Shown: in pieces, positions 1 to 11,298 of the stretch
Numbering within the stretch: the first letter of the stretch is position 1
Layout of the letters: each line of letters opens with the position of its first letter
Source: Atherix ibis
Lineage: Eukaryota > Arthropoda > Insecta > Diptera > Athericidae
Assembly: GCA_958298945.1 (NCBI GenBank)
Contig: OY282606.1
Coordinates: 90,713,696-90,777,695 of the forward strand
Length of the DNA stretch: 64,000 nucleotides
Direction of reading: 5' to 3'
Notes under the pieces: generated by a model
Databases searched by the model: none
Told to the model about the DNA's origin: nothing
What the model saw: only the letters and a program-made list of their open reading frames with translations
Program-made: the position numbers and the translations under genes

Positions 1-1059
1 ATTTATTCACCATTTAAGTACTTACTGAAAGTGTACAAACGTTAACGTAAATAATACCTTATGGAATTTTGTCTAAAATTTTTAACTCTTCATCATAAGT
101 TCTTGTTTATTTATTTTTTATGTGATTTTATTATTGTAGAATTTTATTTTTTTTGTTTTTTTATTTTACTATGAAGAAAATTATTTACAAAATGATTTGA
201 ACGGCCTTTTTTTCATACTTTATCAAATCTATGTACACTTGACCGTATGTGGGACCTATTCTCAACTTTATCGAATATTTTTGTTCTACTGCACCATTAA
301 GCTACACATAAAAAAAAAATAACAGAAGAATAAAAATAAAATTTACCTTTTATAAGACCTTCAAAGAGTATAAAGCATAATATATTTTAAAAAAAAAAAA
401 AAAAAAAACCAATTCAATTTGATAAACTGTATAATTCTAGGAAAATATTTTGTTCATATTTATCAAGAAAATTTAATTTTGATAAAAAATTTTATGACTT
501 AATCCTCTAACGACACTTTATGTTTTTGGTTCTCACGTTTAATTTTGAATTCTTGAAGAAGAAAAAAAAATTGAAAATAATACAGTCCAGTTGACCATTT
601 ATTATTTGTATTAAATTTAAAATTATGTACACTAACTAATTCTTAAGAAAATTATGCTCAAATAAATATTGTATATAAATAATTAAAGTAGAATAATTTG
701 ATTTAATTTTAAGTTTTTTTTTTCTAACAATAACATTTTGTTATATAGTTTTTAATGAGTCATATGAAAATATTAATTTAAGTGAATTATTATTTTTTTT
801 CTGATAATTTTTGTTTGATTAGAATAAATTATATGCAATTTTTCATATTCATTAAATTTCTAGGTAGGATAAGGAATTTCTTGAAATTCGGTAATGCATA
901 AAATTTTTTTCGAAAATGATTCTCGCTCAATCTGCCCATTTTGTTCTATTCAACGTAGTATCACTGATCTCTTAAGGAATGTCATCTTAGCTGAAATTTA
1001 TTTTGTAATGAGATCTCATCGCCAGCGAAGTTTTTAGATTCCTCAATAACTTCTTCAAT
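1..1059. other. AT-rich stretch, no gene seen
   Basis: Homopolymer-rich A/T sequence with frequent stops in all frames. I see no exon-like or transposon-like segment. The last ~150 bases are less AT-biased and may be decayed upstream sequence of the LINE fragment that follows, but I could not align them to a protein motif. Confidence 0.5.
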
Positions 1060-1570
1060 ACCCTTTTCTTATTTTCTTAAAAAGTGCCAAGGCTGACATT
1101 CAATTGTTGGCAAATGGCCTAAAAATGAACTTAAACAAATCCGCCCTAACTGAACGATATTCCTATTACCAATAATATATCTATGGCCATGTACGAGTAT
1201 ATCGATAATATAGCAATTTTAATAGCTGACAAAGATTGCAAATAGTGCAACAACACATGGTAAAAGATCAAGTCTGGCTTACAAAATGGAGAATAAAAGT
1301 AAAAAAGTAAAAAGTGTCCATGCTACTTTTACCTTCTGCCAGAAACTGACTATTCCAAGATAACGACACTATAAAAACAGAAAATATTAAAGTTCTAGTT
1401 TTTTTGTTTTTATTTCTTGTTGTCGTATTATAAAAACTAACAGTAAACTGTTAATATACAACACTTAAGTGCTTAAGCCCATATGGACCAAGCCTTCCAA
1501 CTCCCGTCGAGTCCAATCCTTATAGTCAAGAATAGTTAGTAAAATTGTCAATGTCCCTTTCTATCGCAAC
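1060..1570 (+). mobile_element. Jockey-like LINE fragment (RT palm to C-terminus)
   Basis: Decayed reverse transcriptase remnant. Around 1195-1240 a frame reads YIDNIAILIADKDC, matching the YADD catalytic box region of Jockey-type enzymes with A and the second D altered. It is followed by a stretch like KSVHATFTFCQKLTIP (about 1310-1365) and, after ~75 bases, SKLLIYNT-VLKPIW (1436-1490) and KIVNVPFY (about 1535-1560), the usual C-terminal LKPIWTYG and LRKIVNAPWY blocks. Stops and frameshifts break every frame. The same motifs recur in the fragments near 22.2, 34.5, 50.4 and 59 kb, so this belongs to one local LINE family. Family assignment is from remembered motif patterns. Confidence 0.7.
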
Positions 1571-3423
1571 TTTAATATACCTTTTATCTGCGATTTTTTC
1601 CTGCAACGTCCATTTAACCAAACATTTTAATCCTTTTATAAAATAAATATCCTCTGTTATCCTTCACAGAGTCACCCATTATGAATTTGAACAAAATTTT
1701 TCTGAAGATTGCTTCAATAGTTTTAATATAATTTTAACTCGCTGTTTAGAGAAACGCCAAATAAATTGGTATTTACGTTTTTATCATTATATTTTTTTTA
1801 TATTTCAGTTATAAATTTTAAACAAATTCAAAAGAAGAAAAAATTACAAGTAACTATTGTGAGAAGAAGTCATAGAAATTATTGGAATACATTTAATTAA
1901 GAGATGCCATAATCAAAAAAACTTTAAGAATTTCTAATAAAATTTATTCTGATTATAAAATTTCTACACTTAAAAAAATTAATCATTGACATTTCTAAAA
2001 TTTGATTAGAGAATGGAAATAAGACATGTAACTACATAAAATTTGTAAAAGTTTAATAACAATTTTATCTTTAATATAAAAAAAAAAACTACGAAAACTT
2101 CGAAATATTTTTAGAAATTCTTAAACGTTTGAACGGAAAAATTTGAAATTCCTTAATTTTTAAATGAAAAGCTAAAATTTTAATCAAAGGCATATCAAAG
2201 ATATCCATTAATATTTATATAATAAAAAAAACTGCTAAAAAAAGAATATATAATTTTTAATATAAAAAAAAATTATTAACAATAAAAAAAAACACTAAAA
2301 ATTTTATGTTACTTTGTTTGTTGAAATTCACAAAAAGTACATTAATTCGAGAGAGAAAAAATGCAATAAAATTCAATTTAAAGTTCAATTTTCAAGTTTT
2401 CTATTCCAATCACATAATAAAATTTATTAATAATAATTTTTTTTTATTTTTTAATTCACCCTCTCAAAAACCAATATTTTTATTTTCAAAAGCTTCTCGC
2501 ATAAAAATTTTTACGATTTATTTCGATTTATTGGAATTATAAAAAATTAAATAAAACTTAAAGAAGCTCAGTAAAGCTTCGTGTGTATGCGTATTTTTTT
2601 TTTATTTTTAATAAAAAAAAGCTTATTTAAAAAAATACACAATATGAAAGAGAAAATAAATAGAAATGAGTGAAATTAATAGTCTTCATTTCTCTTTAAT
2701 AGACAATCAATTTCACTATGACAAAGTTAAATGGAACCAAAAAACAAATTTTTATTATTGAAAATTACCGATTATCAATGATTGTCTTCTTTTTTGGTGT
2801 ATTTGATTTTTGTAATATGTGCATTTGCATGTTGAGATGTTTTTTTCTTCTTCTTATATCTTTTCCTAATGAAAAAGAAATTATTATTTTTTTTTGTTGC
2901 CTTTCGATGGTGAAATATTCGATTTATGATAAGACGTGTGCAGGCCATAGTCAGTGAGGTGATAATATTGATGGTGATTATTTTTTTCTGTATTTTTTGT
3001 GTATACTTGTAGGTCTTAGCGAGGTAAGCGTGGATTTGAATCTGAGATGGTCAGCTGACATTTTCTGTCATTCATTGAAAATGTTGAGTTTTGTCCGTGG
3101 GAAAATTTTTTCCGCTATTTTTCTAGTAAAAACTAAAATAAAATAAAACAAAAGTGGTTGGACAATTTTGTGAAAGTGAAATCTTTTCATAATCTCCAAT
3201 AGTGGTGATATTTATGCGTGCAAAATTTGACAAAATTTTTTGAAAAAATTATTTGAAATCTGAAAAAAAATCTTCTTTATTTACTTCGAAAGAGTTATCC
3301 AATTTATACTATGGAGAATAAAGTTTATTAAACTATTATTAAAATTGGTATTTTGATAAATATTTTATTTTATTATATTGTATATATTTTTGCCATTTTT
3401 TTGCTTTAAATTATAGTAATATA
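1571..3423. other. AT-rich stretch, no gene seen
   Basis: Long A/T runs with short chance ORFs only (for example 2306-2542 and 2718-2957, both low complexity). Around 2935-3120 the composition is more balanced, and an 11-nt segment at 3013-3023 sits between a pyrimidine-rich AG and a GTAAGC donor; it is treated under findings. Confidence 0.4.
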
Positions 3424-3425
3424 TA

Positions 3426-4656
3426 CCAGGTGTATAAGCTTAAATGTGCTGTTTGGATTACCAGGTGTATAAATGGACACGCCATTTTTTTTATGAGTTT
3501 GACATCTGTCAACATTAATCAGTGCACATTGTCAGCAATTTCGACCAATAACTTATATTTTTCCTTTGGTAATCATGTCCAGTTTTGTGCCAGAAAAAGA
3601 GCATATGCGGTAAGATCTACTTTTATGCTTCAATTTTAAGAAATCGGCTGCGGAATCGCATCGAATGCTTATGGATGCCTATGGTGACAGTGCTTTATTG
3701 GAATCAACGTGCCGAGATTGGTTTCGTCGATTCAAAGAGGGCAATTTTGACTTGTGGAACAAGAAGCGTGAAAATCGGCCTAGGAAGGTTGAGGACCATA
3801 AATTGCAGGCTCTTTTGGACGAAGACGAAAAAATGCTCGCGAACCAATTGGGTATTACTCAACCAGCAATTTTCATGCGTCTGCGTGCCATGAGGAAGAT
3901 TGTAAAGATCGGAAAATAGGTGCCGCATGAATTGAACGATAGGCAGATCGAGCGAAGCCAAAACACATGCGAAATCTTGCTCGTCAGAAAAAAAAGAAAG
4001 TCGTTCCTGCATCGGATTGTGATAGGCGATGAAAAGTGGATATATTTTAAGAATGCTTAACCCAAGAAATCGTGGGTTAATCCCGGCCAATGATCAACAT
4101 CTTCCCCAAGACCAAATCGTTTCGGAGGAAAGACGATGCTGTGCGTTTTGTGGGATCAGCAGGGTATCGTCTACTATGATATATTGAAACCTGGTAAAAC
4201 TGTCAATGCCCTTCGGTACCACCAACAACTGATCAAATTGCACTGTGCTCTGCATGAAAAAAGGACGGATTATCAACAAAGACATGACAAGCTGATTTTC
4301 CTCCACGACAAAGCACCATCGCACATGTCAAAAATGGTCCAAAACTACTTCAAAACACTCAACTGGGAGTTTCTATCCTATCCCGCTTATTCACCAGACC
4401 AGGCCCCTTCCGACTACCACCTGTTTTCGTCGATGGGCCACGCGCTCGCTGAGCAGCACTTCGATTCTTACGAAGACGTTCGAAATTTAGTTGATGAATG
4501 ATTTTTTTGGCGTGGTATCCACAAATTGTCCGAGAAATGGGAAAAATGTGTAGCTAGCAAGGGCAAGAACTTTGAATAAATTTGTTTTTGTTTTCTATGA
4601 AAAAAAACATGTGTTTTTTTGACCAAAAAACAGCGGATTTAAGATTATACAACTGG
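3426..4656 (+). mobile_element. Mos1-like mariner, copy A
   Basis: Mariner flanked by TA on both sides (3424-3425 and 4657-4658). Terminal repeats begin CCAGGTGTATAAGCTTAAAT on the left and are mirrored, with a few changes, by the right end (inverted CCAGTTGTATAATCTTAAAT). Length is 1231 bp against ~1.28 kb for Mos1-type elements. The 5' leader has a local rearrangement: after CTGTTTGG the usual ~35 bp seen in the two sister copies is replaced by a second TA-CCAGGTGTATAA (3459-3472). It encodes a dead transposase (separate entry). It sits at the 3' side of a relic of a different transposase family (4657-5150), which it probably interrupted. Confidence 0.9.
3575..4578 (+). pseudogene. mariner (mauritiana-type) transposase, broken
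   Basis: DD34D transposase closely resembling Mos1 in layout: it starts MSSFVPEKEHM, then helix-turn-helix text (WFRRFKEGNFDLW), WVPHELN-like linker, first catalytic D in IGDEKW, second in HDKAPSH (Mos1-type N changed to K), third in YSPDQAP. The end is GKNFE followed by TAA. Defects: an early stop with small indels near codon 13 (about 3608), stops near 3917, 4057 and 4090, and damage near 4498. Family length is ~345 aa and this copy spans nearly all of it. All three catalytic aspartates survive, but the frame is unusable. Identity as mauritiana subfamily rests on recognising the Mos1 pattern. Confidence 0.88.
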
Positions 4657-5150
4657 TATATTCGGCTATTATTTGACCGATATTGACTTTTAAGTACTCT
4701 TGGGATTGTCTCTAAGACAGTTTAAGTACTCTTGGAAAAGTGGTCAATTGACATCACCATACTTCGAAGTTATGCGTCCTACGTATTTTTCGCATAGTAA
4801 AGCCAAAATATATCGCATTTTGTGGCTTGTGGTGGAGTTTTTTTAAAACCACATGTGGTTTAGAAGAAAATCTACAAGTGAAGGTAAAATCTACTTTTTT
4901 ATCATACGACCATAGATCTAGATATTAACGAAAACAGTTTCCACTTCTTAATTTCAAAGAAATACGGGCCAAAAGTCACTTTTTTGTAGATACGATAGTT
5001 TTTTACACAGTTGCTTGTGGATTTGTAGAGCCTTGTATACAGAAATTTTCCTATTCAACCTCATCGTTGATCGAAAAATCAGCAGCCACAGTGTGTTATC
5101 CTAGCACTCAACTGAAGTTACTTTTGTGTATTTGGAAAATTATAAACTTA
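4657..5150 (-). mobile_element. relic of DUF4817-type Tc1/mariner-superfamily transposase
   Basis: Read on the minus strand, from 5145 downwards, a broken frame gives SINDEVE (family: FSDEAHF), CIQGSTNPQATV (family: WGSENPRV), STKKVTFGPYFFEIKK, HMWF-KNSTTSH (family: MWFQQDGATSH), LALLCEKYVGRITSKYGDVN and EYLKVNIGQIIAEY, in family order. The LTPLDFFLWG block is missing. The C-terminal end is cut by mariner copy A. The family is recognised from memory as an insect IS630-Tc1-mariner transposase type with a DUF4817 N-terminal domain; the exact name is less certain than the motif match. Confidence 0.7.
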
Positions 5151-5299
5151 AGTAATATTCATACTAAAAAACTGTTAAGGTTAGGAATGTACTTTTCAGA
5201 TACAAAATTCGATCATCCTGTATTTTTTTTTCTTTTAGCTTTTTTTTACAGTTATAAAAAGAAGATTTATATAACAGTAATAATTAATTAACACGCAGT

Positions 5300-5590
5300 A
5301 TTTGTGCGCAGTAAACAACCATTGAAGCTTCTGCTGCTAGCGCAAGACTTAGTATTTCAACAAATCACACGACCAGTGACGCTTAAGTATTCGATAGGTG
5401 TTTTTAGAAAAGGAAGTGGTGGATGGTTTTTGAACAAGAGGACAAGCCACATCAAAAACAAATGGGACTTCAATATGACGATGAATAACAGCATCTATTG
5501 CGAACATATAAGGGAGTGACGACAATTGTACGGAGAGTATTTTGTACAGACAGTTCTTGTCCGTAAGTCCATATGGGTTTCAGTAGGGCA
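5300..5590 (-). mobile_element. LINE fragment, 3' part
   Basis: Nucleotide-level similarity to 58900-59110: both carry the series TGACGCTTAAGTATT, GGTGT(T/C)TTTAG(A/G)AAAGGA, a TGGTTTTTGAAC/AGTTCTTGAAC-like stretch, CACATCAAAAA, GTCCGTAAGTCCATAT and GGGCATTGTATAAAA. At 59 kb this lies downstream of a minus-strand reverse transcriptase carrying VPQGS and TDD boxes, so this fragment is the same C-terminal portion of a minus-strand Jockey-like element. No long frame survives. Confidence 0.6.
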
Positions 5591-7155
5591 TTGTATAAAA
5601 TTTCTTTTCTTTTAATCATTTTCTACTCTTTTTTCCTAATAATAAAAAAATTGATTATTTTTTCAAATAATAATTATATTTTTGTAATTTCAAAATATAA
5701 AAATGGAGAAATTGTTTTTTTTTTTTGCCATTATAATAGTCACCTGTCAAAATGAAGATAAAATTAGCAATCTGTTGTCAACATATTTATTTTAGGTTTT
5801 TTTTTTAAAAATAGAAATTACGAGTATTTGTGTTAATTTGTTTTTTCTTTAAACTTGTTTTTAAAATAATGAATGGAATGAAGTAACCAGTTTTCCTATT
5901 AGACCATTTGTGTTTTCATTTTGTTTTTCTCAAATCACCACGTTGCTGAGAAAGTTTTTTATTTAACAAGAATTTATTTATTTTTGTTAGTTTTGTTTTT
6001 GTTTATTATTTGTTAAAGCTTGTTCTATTAAGCTTTATTATAATAAATGTCTAGCTTAAAACACATAGAAGCAATTCGTTTAAGATGGAAAAGAAATGTC
6101 TAGCTTTAAGAAAAAATTATATAAAAAACTTAATATACTGAAAAAATATATCTTAAAATAACTAAAAAAAGGAAAAAAATAATTTAGAAATTTTTTTCTT
6201 ATTGAATTTTTATAGGAAAACAAAAAATATAAACATAAGAACTATAAAAATTCAAATAAATAAAATAAAAATCTACTATTCCGGTAATTATGTCTCGTTA
6301 ACATGTACCTGAATGCATTCTTAAATAACACCTGGAATATATTAATATACGAGTATATGAACGTACGACTAGAAATCTTTTGGCTGATTGCCTATAATAT
6401 TCGTTGAATTGTGATTTTCCGTCTATTGAATATAAATCTCGTTTTGACATATTTGAGAGACATTAATATTTATGTTTACAAACCGTATTTAAAATATTCT
6501 GTTTTAAATATTAATACAAATACAAACCAAATGACAAGAGAAGCATTCAGGTGCAATTGAAATAATAATTTTCTGTTAGGTTTAGAAAAAAGAAAAAAAT
6601 AAAAAAAATGAACTATTAAAAAAGGAAAAAAAATTCTAAAGAAGCTTTTACAAAACACAAATGAATTTTCAAGTTAGAAATAAAAAAGACAAAGATTAAA
6701 TTTGTACGGTTTTTTGCTTATGAAAGTTTATAAATAATTTTAGAGTAATTTTTTTTAATGAAATTTTTGTTAAAAATAAAAATTTATATTTGTGCTATTT
6801 TTGTAGAAAATTCGATGGTGGAATTTTTAGTTTTAAAAATCATTAACAATTTCTTTGATTGAAATGAAAAATTATCGTATTTATTTTAAATCAAAGAAAT
6901 TCTTAATCGGAAACAGTTGATTTTAATAGGCAAAATTAAATTTTAATATCAATCACATAATAGATTTGTAATATATATAAAAGTAAATATTTGTTATAGT
7001 AAATTTTTAAAACTGAAAAGAATTCGCCTTCCATATTTTCGAATCTATTTCCTTGCGTTTAATGTAAAAAAAAGTATTTAAATAATATAAGATTTTTGAG
7101 GCATTCGTACGGCAGAAGGACATTTTTCAGAATATTTAATGGAAAAAATGAATCT
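5591..7155. other. AT-rich stretch, no gene seen
   Basis: Almost pure A/T-rich sequence with homopolymer runs. The only ORFs (about 60 codons, for example 5573-5755 and 6476-6658) are low-complexity Phe/Ile/Lys strings and are not credible proteins. Confidence 0.5.
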
Positions 7156-8145
7156 AAAACAATCTCTTTTTCTGAGAAATCGACAAATTTTGTGGAATAT
7201 TGAAAAATTTTGACTTTTTTGGTGAAGAACCGACAATATTATCGGTAATTTTTCTTAACATTTGAAAATTTTGTAATTTTTGATAAAAAAACCGACGATT
7301 TTGGCAAAAATTGAAAAATATTTTGACATTTTTAGTTAAAAACCGACCGTTTTGGTAAAAATTGGCAAATTTTGACATTTTAGTGAAGAACCGACGATTT
7401 TGGCAAAAATTGAAAAATTTTGACATTAAAAAACCGACGATTTTGATGAATATTGAAAAATGTTTACATTTTTGGTGACAAACCGACGATGTTGCCGGCA
7501 ATTTTTGTGAAAATTTAAAAGTTTTGCCTTTTTTCGTAAAGAATCGATGATTTTGGTGAAAATTTCTTTTTTACATTTTTGGTAAAAGAACCGACAATTT
7601 CGGTAAAAATTGTAAAGTTTTAAAATTTTTGGTGAAGATACCGACGATTTTGCCGGCAATTTTGCTAAGAGTCGAAAATTTTTACATTTATGGTGAGAAA
7701 CCGACAATTTTAGTGCAAATTCGAAAATTTTGACATTTTTGGTGAAGAACCGACAATATTGGTGAAAATCGGAAATTTTTGAATTTTATTGGTGATAAAC
7801 CGATGTTCTTGGTGAATATTGAAAAATTTTAACATCCTTGGTGAAGACCCAATATTTTTGCTGGCAATTTTTGTGATAATATAAAAATAATTTATATTTC
7901 TGGTAACAAACCGACAATTTTGGTGAAAATTGGAAAAAAAATTTTACAAGCCGACAATTTTGGTGTATATTGGAAAAAAAATTCAATTTTTGGTGAGTAA
8001 ACCGACAATATTGTTGACAATTCTTCTGAAAATTTAAAAATTTTGAAATATTTAGTGAAAAACTGACTTTTTGGGTAAAAATTGGAAAAGTTTTGGTAAA
8101 AAACTTATATTTTTGATGAAAATTTAAAATTTTATCATATATGGT
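7156..8145. repeat. diverged minisatellite, ~50-60 bp unit
   Basis: About seventeen imperfect copies of a unit built around AACCGACAATTTTGGTGAAA, AATTGAAAAATTTTGACATT and TTTTGGTGAAG. The ACCGAC core recurs at roughly 7229, 7291, 7344, 7391, 7434, 7482, 7590, 7641, 7700, 7750, 7799 and 7910, with weaker versions to 8065. Spacing varies from ~43 to ~62. Several units differ by an extra GCCGGCAATTTT block. The long minus-strand ORFs here (7154-7986) are repeat translations rich in Phe/Asn/Lys, not genes. Confidence 0.85.
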
Positions 8146-8265
8146 AAGGGTTGCGAAAAACTGGATAAGAATGGCGGACGTCTTTTCACACTGCTTTTGG
8201 TTATATTATAAGGGTTGTTTCTAGTTTTCTGTGTTAGTGATTGTGCGTATTAATATTGATATTGG

Positions 8266-8525
8266 GTGATTGAATCTGATCGTATCCAAACCTTACAATC
8301 CCGAATCCTTCGAAAAAAGTGTCAATGTTACATTTCGTGGACGAAATACTGTATATCTCGTTATAAAAAATTCCATTCGCGTCTACCCTACCATCCTAAT
8401 TCTTTAGCAAGAGAAACTGTTCACTCCCACCTTTCCTTTATATACCCATCGACATATTAAAAGGCAATGGCGTCATGATTTTTTAAATTTATAAAATAAA
8501 TCATTCTATTCCAAAGGCAACATAT
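8266..8525 (+). mobile_element. Jockey-like LINE 3' end fragment
   Basis: A + frame reads SDRIQTLQSRILRKK, then ISRYKKFHSRLPYHPNSLA, then KRQWRHD, which is the C-terminal tail pattern of Jockey-type reverse transcriptases (IQ..QS..LRKI, VP.Y.KFHSRL..HPN.LA, KRQWRHDL). A short A/T-rich tail with AAATAAAT follows, consistent with the 3' end of the element. The upstream RT body is absent, so this is a 5'-truncated insertion or a remnant. Confidence 0.7.
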
Positions 8526-10765
8526 TCCTTGTATCTTCCCTTAAAAAAATCTGCTTGATGATATTTAAATTTAAAAAAAAAATTCCATAGAATTGACAGT
8601 GAACTATTTATTTACGAAATATTAGTAAAAAAACTACGTTATTAAAAATTAAAATTGGTGATATTTTTTAAGGACAACCAATTTACTCATTCTTCTTTAA
8701 AAAAATATTATAGTCTCTTATTTAGTGATAATGATACATCTTCCCCTAAAAAGCAGCAGTCTTGAGTTTGTAAAATGGGTAAGGTGTGCTTTAGCTGGTG
8801 CAAAATTACCTGATTTCTTAAAGCATTTTAGAACTTATATTATAGTAAAAATAATATAAGGAATAGTTTTATTAATTTACTATTTGTATTTATAAAATGA
8901 TACTTCCGGTAATAATTAATTTAATGAAACTAAAAAATTTTGTCGGAAGTATTTATGAGTTTTATAAATTTTATTAGACCAATATTTTATTTCTGAGTAA
9001 GAACAATTTCTAAAAATAATCTAACTCCAAAATTAATCAGAAACACCCTCTTAATTTGTATTAAAATTATATTATTAACATATTTTGAAACAGATTTTTT
9101 GTAAGACTTCCCTTTTTTTTAAGTAAATTTATTTTATTGGTAAAAGGAAATTTTAATTCTGGACAAATTTTTTTTGAAATAGAAAATTATATAAATGCTA
9201 TAAAAGGAATTGAAGAATTTTTAGAATTTTTTAAATTGTTCGTAAAAAATCCCAGCTCAATACAAGGTCATTAAAACTGGTGTTTTAACAAAATCCTTAA
9301 TCAAATTTGTGATTATAGAATAATTTCCATAGCTCAGAGTACTTTGGATAAATAATAAATTTTTAAAAATAAATAATTTTAAAAACCTAAAAAAATTAAA
9401 AGTTTGTATTAATTAGAATAAAAAATAAGTCACAGGGTGAACAAAAACTAAAACCGAAATTATAATAATTCTATGAAAGAAATGGTTTCCGCTTTATTAT
9501 ATGTGTACATATGGTAACTAGTACGGATATTTTTTTAAGGAGTTCAAGAATGTGTCATAAAAACAAGTGATAAACGGCCGGAAGAGGCTACGAGACCCAC
9601 GAGGTGGTATTTTACTTTTTAATAGTATAATCCCCCTAAAGTGTAAACTGTAAATGAAATCGGTGAAGAGAATAATCGTATTTCAATCTCATTAGTCCGG
9701 CAGGTAAATGAGAATACATACCTTGGTGTTACTAAAGTGTGTCTCTTGTCCGAGAGGTTCTGGCATTGCCTTTTAATTCGATTTATAAAATAAATCCTAA
9801 TTGCTATCGTTCGTTCGTATGGACAGCAGACGTACACGAATGCAAATAATCGTTTTTGTTGGGTTTTTTTTGTTGTTGTTATGTACTCGTACTAGCCACT
9901 TTGGTGTGGTGTGTTAAGACTGTTTCACAGAATACTTATTTACCTGTGATCAGATTCGGTCACATCATCCAACTGTGAACCATTATTTCCAACCAAGATC
10001 CCAGCATCTTAAGTGATTTTATGAGTTTTAAGAACGATTCAAGCACATTTCAATCGGTGATTATTTGACACATTTTCGACGATTATTTCAGTTTTTAAAT
10101 AACACACACATTTTTATGTGTTGATTTTTATCATCAAAATAAGTGTATACGTTATAAATGAATTTATTGCCTTTATACATTAGTTGTTTATTTATTTTAT
10201 TTAGTTACAGAGAGTAAAAAGTAGTTTTTTTTAAAATGTAAATAGATAGACTTTGAAGAGATATTCAACTATTAATAAATTACTATATCATCAACTTGTG
10301 CTTATTAGATTATATGACAAAATTGGTTATGTGTAATCAGTTAATTTATAATAAATAATTTTTTTAAATAAAAATTTAAGTAAAAACTTTATGCAGAATT
10401 CGGTTAATTATTGAAATTTTGAAAATACACCACGCTTGTGATGAGGTAAAATTTTATGTTATAGTATCTCAAGGGTTACTTAATTTTATTACAAGTCTTT
10501 TCATGTTTTTTATTTACAAATCAAACAATAAAAAATTTCATAATGAGTCAATTAAATTTTGATAGTTTAATCTCAACAAAACATTACATTATCGATCCTC
10601 TAAAATTAATTATGCCTTTTTATATATTCTATTTTGTGCCAAATTTTAAAAAGGAATTAATTCTTAAATGTTTTACTTTTTATCAATACTTTCTAGTAAA
10701 ATATTGCTATCAAAAGTACAGATACGTGAGCTTTTATGAATCATCTACATTTCTGCTTTAGATAT
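8526..10765. other. mostly AT-rich, one more balanced segment at 9470-10130
   Basis: 8526-9470 is A/T-rich without recognisable content. 9470-10130 is more balanced and carries no transposon motif; on the minus strand a strong splice-donor match (CCAAG/GTATGT, exon side ending at 9722) closes an open stretch 9722-9837. This could be a 5' exon of a host gene on the minus strand, but no ATG opens it. 10140-10765 is again A/T-rich. Confidence 0.35.
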
Positions 10766-10769
10766 TATA

Positions 10770-10950
10770 TTTGGAAATTGAAGAGCTTTCCTTACTTCAA
10801 ATACTATATACTTTTTATTTAAAAAATGTTTATTACAAATAACAGCTATTACTGAGCATTCCAAAATATCCCCTATCATAAATGGTGTTCCTCAAGGTAG
10901 TATTTCTGGTCCAACTATTTTCCAAACTATGGAGTTTTCCGTTTTGTGGT
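10770..10950 (+). mobile_element. Jockey-like LINE fragment (RT core)
   Basis: A + frame reads a KSFPYFKYYILF-like segment, then INGVPQGSISGPTIF at 10878-10923, the conserved RT motif B' (GVPQGSVLGPLLY). Sequence before and after does not extend the similarity, so only the core survives. Confidence 0.65.
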
Positions 10951-11208
10951 GTGGAAAATGTAGAACCTGTTATTTTAACAGTTTTTTCTTGGACATGTTA
11001 AAAAAGATATAATTTAGTTAGATTAAAATTTGCTATATTATATTATTGATTGCTTAATGGACCATACTTAGCCCAGAAGATACGGCGATTTTGTAGGCCA
11101 GAAGATCGAGATTTTTTCTAACAAAATTTTCAAGATTTTTTCTAACAAAATGAGTGTTATTTTTCGCTTGGTTAGAGCCCCATATTCTGTAGTTGAGTCT
11201 TATTTTTC

Positions 11209-11283
11209 GTTTTTAGAGCCCCATATTCTGTAGTTTTGCTTATACGTTATAAGCAAAACTACAGAATATGGGGCTCTAAAAAC
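11209..11283. repeat. perfect 36-bp inverted repeat, 3-nt loop
   Basis: Arms 11209-11244 and 11248-11283 are exact reverse complements around CGT. The right arm is the natural + strand sequence of the transposase relic (the RIWG region); the left arm is its inverted copy. A third, direct partial copy lies at 11172-11194. Confidence 0.95.
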
Positions 11284-11298
11284 CCACAAGTTATTGTA

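Noticed and set aside
7154..7986. Three long minus-strand ORFs (66-115 codons)
   Set aside because: They are translations of the minisatellite and consist of repeated Phe/Asn/Lys strings.
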